A DNA stretch of 64,000 nucleotides from Sacculina carcini (taxonomy: Eukaryota; Arthropoda; Thecostraca; Sacculinidae), in assembly GCA_916048095.2 (NCBI GenBank), contig OU696589.1:7703683-7767682 (forward strand). The letters are read 5' to 3'. Below are positions 11,583 to 20,959 of this stretch, piece after piece; the first letter of the stretch is position 1, and each line of letters starts with the position of its first letter. The position numbers and the translations under genes are program-made. The notes under the pieces were generated by a model. The model was not told the DNA's origin and made no database searches. It worked only from the letters and a program-made list of their open reading frames with translations.

Positions 11583-11649
11583 CTACATCATCAACGGGTT
11601 CACATAATTGAAGCCGTCAAACTGTCTCTGGTCGATTTGTTCGACAGAC
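11583..11649 (-). pseudogene. Out-of-frame remnant of a further aPKC C-terminal tail
   Basis: Read in another frame from the ORF ending at 11600, this stretch encodes [19 protein letters not shown] followed by TAG at 11583-11585. That is the aPKC tail motif seen after every kinase repeat. It implies that the array once ended with a proper tail and lost a kinase unit in a way that shifted the frame. The same remnant is present in unit 2 (about 43147-43213). Confidence 0.7.
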
Positions 11650-14600
11650 ATGATGATGATGATAATGGAGATGGGAGTCGTGCAGATGGTGGGGATGATG
11701 GCGGTGATAGCGATATTAGCAACGGGTTGACATAATCAAAACCGTCAAATTGGCTCTGGTCAATTTTTTCAATGGTGCTTGTGTTGTCGGGTGTTAGCCG
11801 CGCCGGCTCGTCTGTGAAGAGGGACGGAAAGTTGGCCAGATCACGTTCGGTCTTGACGCGTGGCTTGTACGGCGGCTTCACTTGCTTCCGCACCAAAAGC
11901 TGCCAGTCAACACTGTTGAAAAACTCATGCCCAACGATGTCTTTGAAGCCGGTGTTCGGATGACAGCCCAGTCGCTCTATCGGGTTCTTTTTTAGAAGAC
12001 CTCTCAGGATTTTGCGCGCATTCGCCGACAAAGAGGGCGGAATGCGGATGGTCTTTTCGAGAATTATCCGATACAGATGGTTCTTGGTTTTCTCATTGGG
12101 TTCTTTAGAATGATGGCCAATCTCGAACGGAATGCGATTAGTGAGCATCTCAAACATGAGCACGCCCAGCGACCACCAATCAACACTGAAGTTATATTTC
12201 TTGCCAAGCAATATCTCCGGCGCGATGTAGTGGGGTGTGCCGCAGAAGGTGGACGTTGTTTTACCTGGTCGCATTCCTTCCTTGCAAAGGCCGTAGTCGA
12301 TAAGTTTAATATGTCCCTCGTGGTCGATCAGCACATTTTCCAGCTTCAGATCACGATGGATAATGCCGTTATCATGCAGAAAATTAAGCGCCAGGCACAG
12401 CTCCGCCGAGTAGAACTTGACGTGCTCCTCCGGTAGTTTGCCGTGACGCTCCATATGATTCATGAGGTCGCCACCGCGCACAAACTGAATCACGAAGAAC
12501 AGCCGACTGGGACTTTGGAAGCACGAGTGCAGTCCCACCAGGAACGGGTGGTTGAACGCCATCTTAAACACGTGTGTCTCTGTCTGCACGCGGCCGATAT
12601 CCTTGGTATTCTTGATCAGCTTCTTCTTGATCGCCTTCATGGCGTAGACGCGCCGAGTGCGTCGTAACTCCACCATCATCACTTTGCCGAATCCGCCGCG
12701 TCCAATCACGCGGATCAGATCAAAATCGGCCAGCGAATACTGATTTGGGAGAATGGCCGCGGCCCCAGCAGGAACCAGGTCCACACTGGCCGTTTTAGTA
12801 ATGGTAGGGACGACGACGAGAGCCGGCTCAACCGCGTCAACTCCAACTTTGGCCGGTATCTTCATCGACTTAGTGGTGGTGTTGGTGTGGAGTTTACCGT
12901 TGGTTGGGTCACAGCGCAGATGCTTCTGTGCCACTGGTTTGCCAGTGTGCTTTCCCTTCAATAACTTGTTACGCGAAACAAGACTCAATGTAGGGTGACG
13001 AGCAAACGGCGACGGTTGTAGCGGAGATGAATGTCGTGATGGTGATGATAAGGGAGATGGGAGTCGTGCATATGGTGGGGATGATGACGGTGATAGCGAT
13101 ATTAGCAACGGGTTGACATAATCAAAACCGTCAAATTGGCTCTGGTCGATTTTATCAATGGTGCTTGTGTTGTCGGGTGTAAGCCGCGCCGGCTCGTCTG
13201 TGAAGAGGGACGGAAAGTTGGCCAGATCACGTTCGGTCTTGACGCGTGGCATATACGGCGGCTTCACTTGCTTCCGCACCAAAAGCTGCCAGTCAACACT
13301 GTTGAAGAACTCATGCCCAACGATGTCTTTGAATCCGGTGTTCGGATGGTAGCCCAGTCGCTCTATCGGGTTCTTTTTTAGAAGACCTCTCAGGATTTTG
13401 CGCGCATTCGCCGACAAAGAGGGCGGAATGCGGATGGTCTTCTCGAGAATTATCCGATACAGATGGTTCTTGGTTTTCTCATTGGGTGCTTTAGAATGAT
13501 GGCCAATCTCGAACGGAATGCGATTAGTGAGCATCTCAAACATGAGCACGCCCAGCGACCACCAATCAACACTGAAGTTATATTTCTTGCCAAGCAATAT
13601 CTCCGGCGCGATGTAGTGGGGTGTGCCGCAGAAGGTGGACGTTGTTTTGCCTGGTCGCATTCCTTCCTTGCAAAGGCCGTAGTCGATAAGTTTAATATGT
13701 CCCTCGTGGTCGATCAGCACATTTTCCAGCTTCAGATCACGATGGATAATGCCGTTATCATGCAGAAAATTAAGCGCCAGGCACAGCTCCGCCGAGTAGA
13801 ACTTGACGTGCTCCTCCGGTAGTTTGCCGTGACGCTCCATATGATTCATGAGGTCGCCACCGCGCACAAACTGAATCACGAAGAACAGCCGACTGGGACT
13901 TTGGAAGCACGAGTGCAGTCCCACCAGGAACGGGTGGTTGAACGCCATCTTAAACACGTGTGTCTCTGTCTGCACGCGGCCGATATCCTTGGTATTCTTG
14001 ATCAGCTTCTTCTTGATCGCCTTCATGGCGTAGACGCGCCGAGTGCGTCGTAACTCCACCATCATCACTTTGCCGAATCCGCCGCGTCCAATCACGCGGA
14101 TCAGATCAAAATCGGCCAGCGAATACTGATTTGGGAGAATGGCCGCGGCCCCAGCAGGAACCAGGTCCACACTGGCCGTTTTAGTAATGGTAGGGACGAC
14201 GACGAGAGCCGGCTCAACCGCGTCAACTCCAACTTTGGCCGGTATCTTCATCGACTTAGTGGTGGTGTTGGTGTGGAGTTTACCGTTGGTTGGGTCACAG
14301 CGCAGATGCTTCTGTGCCACTGGTTTGCCAGTGTGCTTTCCCTTCAATAACTTGTTACGCGAAACAAGACTCAATGTAGGGTGACGAGCAAACGGCGACG
14401 GTTGTAGCGGAGATGAATGTCGTGATGGTGATGATAAGGGAGATGGGAGTCGTGCATATGGTGGGGATGATGACGGTGATAGCGATATTAGCAACGGGTT
14501 GACATAATCAAAACCGTCAAATTGGCTCTGGTCGATTTTATCAATGGTGCTTGTGTTGTCGGGTGTAAGCCGCGCCGGCTCGTCTGTGAAGAGGGACGGA

Positions 14601-17600
14601 AAGTTGGCCAGATCACGTTCGGTCTTGACGCGTGGCATATACGGCGGCTTCACTTGCTTCCGCACCAAAAGCTGCCAGTCAACACTGTTGAAGAACTCAT
14701 GCCCAACGATGTCTTTGAATCCGGTGTTCGGATGGTAGCCCAGTCGCTCTATCGGGTTCTTTTTTAGAAGACCTCTCAGGATTTTGCGCGCATTCGCCGA
14801 CAAAGAGGGCGGAATGCGGATGGTCTTCTCGAGAATTATCCGATACAGATGGTTCTTGGTTTTCTCATTGGGTGCTTTAGAATGATGGCCAATCTCGAAC
14901 GGAATGCGATTAGTGAGCATCTCAAACATGAGCACGCCCAGCGACCACCAATCAACACTGAAGTTATATTTCTTGCCAAGCAATATCTCCGGCGCGATGT
15001 AGTGGGGTGTGCCGCAGAAGGTGGACGTTGTTTTGCCTGGTCGCATTCCTTCCTTGCAAAGGCCGTAGTCGATAAGTTTAATATGTCCCTCGTGGTCGAT
15101 CAGCACATTTTCCAGCTTCAGATCACGATGGATAATGCCGTTATCATGCAGAAAATTAAGCGCCAGGCACAGCTCCGCCGAGTAGAACTTGACGTGCTCC
15201 TCCGGTAGTTTGCCGTGACGCTCCATATGATTCATGAGGTCGCCGCCGCGCACAAACTGAATCACGAAGAACAGCCGACTGGGACTTTGGAAGCACGAGT
15301 GCAGTCCCACCAGGAACGGGTGGTTGAACGCCATCTTGAACACGTGTGTCTCGGTCTGCACGCAGCCGATATCCTTGGCATTCTTGATCAGCTTCTTCTT
15401 GATCGCCTTCATGGCGTAGAGGCGCCGAGTGCGTCGTAACTCCACCATCATCACTTTGCCGAATCCTCCGCGTCCAATCACGCGGATCAGATCAAAATCG
15501 GCCAGCGAATACTGATTTGGGAGAATGGCCGCGGCCCCAGCAGGAACCAGGTCCACACTGGCCGTTTTAGTTATGGTAGGGACGACGACGAGAGCCGGCT
15601 CAACCGCGCCAACTCCAACTTTGGCCGGTATCTTCATCGACTTAGTGGTGGTATTGGTGTGGAGTTTACCGTTGGTTGGGTCACAGCGCAGATGCTTCTG
15701 CGCCACTGGCTTGCCAGTGTGCTTTCCCTTCAATAACTTGTTACGCGAAACAAGACTCAATGTAGGGTGACGAGCAAACGGCGACGGTTGTAGCGGAGAT
15801 GAATGTCGTGATGGTGATGATAAGGGAGATGGGAGTCGTGCATATGGTGGGGATGATGACGGTGATAGCGATATTAGCAACGGGTTGACATAATCAAAAC
15901 CGTCAAATTGGCTCTGGTCGATTTTATCAATGGTGCTTGTGTTGTCGGGTGTAAGCCGCGCCGGCTCGTCTGTGAAGAGGGACGGAAAGTTGGCCAGATC
16001 ACGTTCGGTCTTGACGCGTGGCATATACGGCGGCTTCACTTGCTTCCGCACCAAAAGCTGCCAGTCAACACTGTTGAAGAACTCATGCCCAACGATGTCT
16101 TTGAATCCGGTGTTCGGATGGTAGCCCAGTCGCTCTATCGGGTTCTTTTTTAGAAGACCTCTCAGGATTTTGCGCGCATTCGCCGACAAAGAGGGCGGAA
16201 TGCGGATGGTCTTCTCGAGAATTATCCGATACAGATGGTTCTTGGTTTTCTCATTGGGTGCTTTAGAATGATGGCCAATCTCGAACGGAATGCGATTAGT
16301 GAGCATCTCAAACATGAGCACGCCCAGCGACCACCAATCAACACTGAAGTTATATTTCTTGCCAAGCAATATCTCCGGCGCGATGTAGTGGGGTGTGCCG
16401 CAGAAGGTGGACGTTGTTTTGCCTGGTCGCATTCCTTCCTTGCAAAGGCCGTAGTCGATAAGTTTAATATGTCCCTCGTGGTCGATCAGCACATTTTCCA
16501 GCTTCAGATCACGATGGATAATGCCGTTATCATGCAGAAAATTAAGCGCCAGGCACAGCTCCGCCGAGTAGAACTTGACGTGCTCCTCCGGTAGTTTGCC
16601 GTGACGCTCCATATGATTCATGAGGTCGCCGCCGCGCACAAACTGAATCACGAAGAACAGCCGACTGGGACTTTGGAAGCACGAGTGCAGTCCCACCAGG
16701 AACGGGTGGTTGAACGCCATCTTGAACACGTGTGTCTCGGTCTGCACGCAGCCGATATCCTTGGCATTCTTGATCAGCTTCTTCTTGATCGCCTTCATGG
16801 CGTAGAGGCGCCGAGTGCGTCGTAACTCCACCATCATCACTTTGCCGAATCCTCCGCGTCCAATCACGCGGATCAGATCAAAATCGGCCAGCGAATACTG
16901 ATTTGGGAGAATGGCCGCAGCCCCAGCAGGAACCAGGTCCACACTGGCCGTTTTAGTTATGGTAGGGACGACGACTAGAGCCGGCTCCACCGCGACAACT
17001 CCAACTTTGGCCGGTATCTTCATCGACTTAGTGGTGGTGTTGGTGTGGAGTTTACCGTTGGTTGGGTCACAGCGCAGATGCTTCTGCGCCACTGGCTTGC
17101 CAGTGTGCTTTCCCTTCAATAACTTGTTACGCGAAACAAGACTCAATGTAGGGTGACGAGCAAACGGCGACGGTTGTAGCGGAGATGAATGTCGTGATGG
17201 TGATGATAATGGAGATGTGAGTCGGGCAGATGGTGGGGTTGATGGCGGTGATAGCGATATTAGCAACGGGTTGACATAATCAAAACCGTCAAATTGGCTC
17301 TGGTCGATTTTTTCAATGGTGCTTGTGTTGTCGGGTGTTAGCCGCGCCGGCTTGTCTGTGAAGAGGGACGTAAAGTTGGCCAGACCACGTGTGGCCGCGT
17401 CTGTCGCCTCGGTCGCGGTCCCAACAGGAACCAGGTCCACACTGACCGTCCCTTTGCTGGTGGGGGCGACCACGAGAGCCGGCTCCACTGCGTCAACACC
17501 AACATTGCCCGACTTAGTGGTGGTGTCGGTGTGGGGTTTACCGTTGGTTGAGTCAGAGCGCAGATGCATCTGTGCGGCTAGCTTTCCGCTAGCTGTGCCG

Positions 17601-18067
17601 CTATTGCGCTTTCTCTTCAATAACTTCTTAAGCGTACCGTGACGAAGAAATCGCCACGGCTTAAGTAGCGGAGATGATGGCGATGATGATACTGGTGATG
17701 ATGGTGGCGATAGTGTGACCGCTTCCATCGACTCGGTCGCTGTCCCAGCAGGAACCCGGTCCACACTGATTGTCCCTTTGCTGGTGGGGACGACCACGAG
17801 AAGCTTCTCCACCGCGTCAACGCCAACATTGCCCGACATCTTCATCGACTTAGTATTGGTGTCGTTGTGGAGTTCACCATTGGTTGAGTCAGAGCTCAGA
17901 TGTGTCTGCGCCACTATCTTGCCTGTGCGTTTTCTCTTCAATAACTTATTACGCGAAACAAGACTAAAGGTAGCGTGACGAATATATCGCGTCGGTGCAA
18001 GTAGCGGAGATGATGGTGGTGATGTTGACGATTGTGGTGATAATGGTGATGATGATGATTGTTGTGG

Positions 18068-18099
<32 letters not shown>

Positions 18100-19801
18100 G
18101 TGGTGATGATGATGATGATGATGATTGTGGTGATAATGGTGATGATAATGATTGTGGTGATGATAATGATGATGATGATGATTGTGGTGACGATGGTGAT
18201 GATAGTCGTGGTAATTGTTGTGGTGATGGTGACGGTAGGGTCTGAACGTCCTCGGTTTGCACGCATTTGGACTGCAGCATACCCAGCGAGACTCTGCTCA
18301 AATCATGTAAATCTCTCCCGCATCCAAAATCTGGAGGCCCTGCATCATTTTTTGTGTCGGTCGACCTGCGCGTGCCGCAGCGTGACCGGTGAACTTCATC
18401 TGCCTCGCCGGTGACGTTGAGGAGAATCCGGGACCCTCGACATGTCAGATATGTAGTGGAACAGTACCGCATCTGTTCCGCTGTCCAAACATGCCCACGG
18501 TTCTTCAGCTGGAGGACCTGTGGCGACGCCCGGTCGAGATGGCCGGTCCGCTGGTCGCCTGGCAGCATCGGCTTGGCTGGTCCGAGGAAGGGCTGCGGGT
18601 CTCCTCGGTACACAACAACTGATGGGAGGGTCGACGACGATGGTGATGGTGGTGGTAGTGGTGAAGGTGATGGTAGTGGTTGTGGTTGTGGTAGTAATGA
18701 TAGTGATTGTGATGATGGCGGTGGTATTATCAAATCACTGGACATTGACAGTGAGACGTCACTTTTTACACAAACCACTTTATCGGCTGCATTTCTGCTC
18801 TTTCTACCGATATCGTTGTTCGTAGATTTCCTAACGTCTTCGTTGGCTTGATGTTTGTTCATTACACTGTCTGGACATATGATTTCTATCAGATCTGCCT
18901 TTAACATTTCACTGGAGAGCATTACTGTTCTGCTTATTGGCTGTATGTCACACTGACGGCTAGATATTCCGATATCCTCACAAACATCCCAGTTGAGTAT
19001 CCGAGGAATATCAGAATAATCGATGTATGGTGATCGAGGTCCAGGCTCATGGAAATTCGTGACTAGTTTGCTTAACTGACCAATCTCACGCGTGCTGATA
19101 TCCATGTAGCGAACTTCTTGAATTGCTGCGCTGACATACGGGTTGATTTTGGCCAGCTTTTTCAAAATGCCCATAATGGTGGTTGCAGTGGCCTCTTGCT
19201 GGATAAAGTCCACGCAACGTACCAGTACCAGGGTATTATCCCGATCCAGCACAATTTTGCTGAGTGTTTGCCTCTCGCTGACTATTGCTTTGAGGCAGAG
19301 TACACATTCGTTTAACACCTGTTGTGCATTGGCCATCCGAGTGGTCTTTTTGGTGTTTGATGTTTTGAAGATCTGCATAAAGCAGTTTTGAACGGCTGTT
19401 TTCTCTTTTTGGTCAACGCGTTCTTTGGCCGACAGTACAATATTCATGTAGTCGAGCAGAAAAATGACCCCTTGTTGCTGCTGTACAAACTCTAATTGCC
19501 ACCATCTGGTGTACATACGTAGCGAAATCTCCAAATCCTTAAGCAGAGTGGTATGCTTGCCACACATGGCGAGAACTTTGCTGGGCTTCTGGGTGATCAT
19601 TTTCGCCGAGTAGATCTTGATATAGCGCACATAGTACGCGGGACACTGGCGGATGGTCTTCCTCCAGTTGGAAAGCATGCTCCACTTTGAAGAGATGTTG
19701 TAGTGGACACATAGCTTTGCTGCCTCTTCGGTAACACCGATCCAGGCTAGGTGTTTGATGAATGCTTCATCAATATCGCTTTTGCTGTGCATTGCTTGCA
19801 T
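11600..19801 (-). CDS. Giant chimeric protein: FMNL-type formin GBD/FH3 domain fused to four tandem atypical-PKC kinase domains
   Basis: One uninterrupted 2733-aa frame without introns. The start ATG at 19799-19801 has A at -3 (ACCATGC) and an in-frame TGA 18 nt upstream. Residues about 8-260 resemble the Rho-GTPase-binding/FH3 armadillo region of formin-like (FMNL) proteins (KDLEISLR, the YYVRYIKIY block, [11 protein letters not shown]). No FH1/FH2 follows. Residues about 355-390 are Pro/Ser-rich and 520-600 Ser/Pro-rich, from a (TCA)n-type expansion. Two linker-only repeats follow, then kinase domains at about 969-1309, 1431-1771, 1893-2233 and 2355-2695, each 462 aa apart. Each has [28 protein letters not shown] (typical of aPKC), the PDK1-type loop [11 protein letters not shown], a turn motif (RLTPDN) and an acidic aPKC hydrophobic motif ([11 protein letters not shown]). 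All catalytic residues are present, so each domain should phosphorylate Ser/Thr. The fusion suggests a multivalent kinase scaffold recruited by a Rho-type GTPase, which is inference. The C-terminal linker ends in a frame different from a residual C-tail (see 11583-11649). Confidence 0.85.
11715..17258 (-). repeat. Four tandem 1386-bp coding repeats (linker, aPKC kinase, C-tail)
   Basis: Kinase-plus-tail segments lie at 11715-12739, 13101-14125, 14487-15511 and 15873-16897, exactly 1386 bp (462 codons) apart. The intervening linkers encode Ser/Pro-rich sequence and a conserved block beginning [18 protein letters not shown]. The repeats differ by only a few substitutions (for example VGVV, VGVG and VGVD in the linker; ERLGY or ERLGC in the kinase), which indicates recent amplification or homogenisation by unequal exchange. 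Period divisible by three keeps the frame open. Confidence 0.95.
18000..18240 (-). repeat. (GAT/ATC)n trinucleotide expansion coding a Ser/Pro-rich run
   Basis: Nearly pure GATGATGATTGTGGTGAT-type sequence on the plus strand reads as [11 protein letters not shown] on the coding strand. It lies between the formin-like domain and the linker repeats. Smaller related tracts lie at 18640-18735 and at each kinase linker, so slippage of this motif probably drives linker length. Confidence 0.85.
18386..18622 (+). pseudogene. 2A-like motif plus CxxC frame antisense to the kinase gene; LINE N-terminal relic
   Basis: The plus-strand frame opens after a TGA at 18383-18385 and encodes GDVEENPGP at 18410-18436, an exact match to the 2A core, followed by [11 protein letters not shown] 2A core followed closely by a CxxC-type finger is the arrangement at the N terminus of several CR1/L2-clade LINE proteins. 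The frame closes at 18620-18622 with no endonuclease. It lies opposite codons about 455-464 of the giant ORF (the [14 protein letters not shown] segment), so the kinase gene appears to have absorbed antisense retroelement sequence. Not expected to be expressed itself. Confidence 0.55.
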
Positions 19802-20885
19802 GGTGTCTTCAGGTATTCACCTTCGACGCTAGATCAAAATTGACAGTGAGTGAAAACGATGATTCACTACCGCAATTCAGTTCGGGAATGACTGCGTCAA
19901 CCACAACCACTATACTCTTAATCTCGTAAATATTATTCCCGATGAAAACTCGTGGAAAACAGGTATTGGGCACTTGAGGTTAAAATAATTCGGTCAAAAT
20001 AATGATATAAAAATGTTTGTTTCACAGTTTTCAGGAGAACATATTACTCACAAAACTCAGATTTTGCTGTTTTTTAATTCATCCAAAAAACTATTTATTT
20101 CGTAAAAATATTCCCAATGAAAACTCGTGAAAAATAACTAATGGACACTTGCGGTTAGAACAATTCGGGCAAAATTAATCATATACAGAAATGTTTGTTT
20201 CAAAGTTTTTGTTGAGTATATAAATCTATATTTTACTCACAAAAACCAATTTTTTTTTATGTTTTATGTTAAAGACAATTTCTTTGCCATTCATAAAAAA
20301 ATATATCGAAGATAAACGTCGAAATGGACTGAACTGCTTCATATTGTGATAGCCGTAATACTTTATGATCATCTCATCGATTGAAATATCCCTGGTAAAA
20401 CCCCCAATGCCAACCTCAACCTAGAAGAATGTGAACCGTAACCTCATTGACAGCGAGGTCAAGGTCGTCCAGGAAGGACACAGCCTTGTTCATAGTTAGA
20501 TCACATTGTGCAGACATCATATTGAATAATAAGACATTTGAAATACATCCACTATACACGGTGTACCCTACGGCGCTCTCCGGCAGTGATCTATTTTTAG
20601 ATCACCATGAAAATCCTGGAAAATCAAAGTAAGTTTTGTATTCGTATTTCATCATGTATAATGGACTTTTATTTACGAACATGATCTAATTTCAATGAGT
20701 CAACTTCATTAATTTTATCGTGGCCGATTAATGTGTTAAACTCAGCCATATGTTTATGACCTCTACGATAGTCTTGTGTAATTTGTCATCCAGGTTTTAA
20801 GGAAAAACCGTACTTTTTATATCTTTTGCTTCCTGATTTTATGAGCTTGTCACCTTACCACCTTCTTTTTTCTTGCCTTATCAAT
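19802..20885. other. AT-rich upstream region of the kinase gene; no gene seen
   Basis: This is the 5' side of the giant ORF and should hold its promoter, but I find no convincing TATA box, initiator or splice site. There is an internal near-repeat: about 19940-20045 and 20100-20215 both hold ATTCCCRATGAAAACTCGTG followed by similar TTGTTTCA blocks, which suggests an old local duplication. Short open frames such as 20447-20632 carry no recognisable motif. The unit 2 copy has a 27-bp insertion made of AATTTTCGTGAA-like imperfect repeats. Confidence 0.5.
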
Positions 20886-20959
20886 CCTGTATGTGTATGT
20901 GTGTGTGTGTGTGTGTACTCACATAGTTGTACTCACATAGTTGTTCTACAGGATATGAG

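Noticed and set aside
12077..17642. Series of plus-strand ORFs of 74-119 aa repeating every 1386 bp
   Set aside because: They are antisense shadows of the kinase repeats; their period and sequence follow the minus-strand code.
18386..18622. A picornavirus-like or other viral 2A insertion
   Set aside because: No viral domain is adjacent; the 2A core with a CxxC motif fits a LINE N terminus better.
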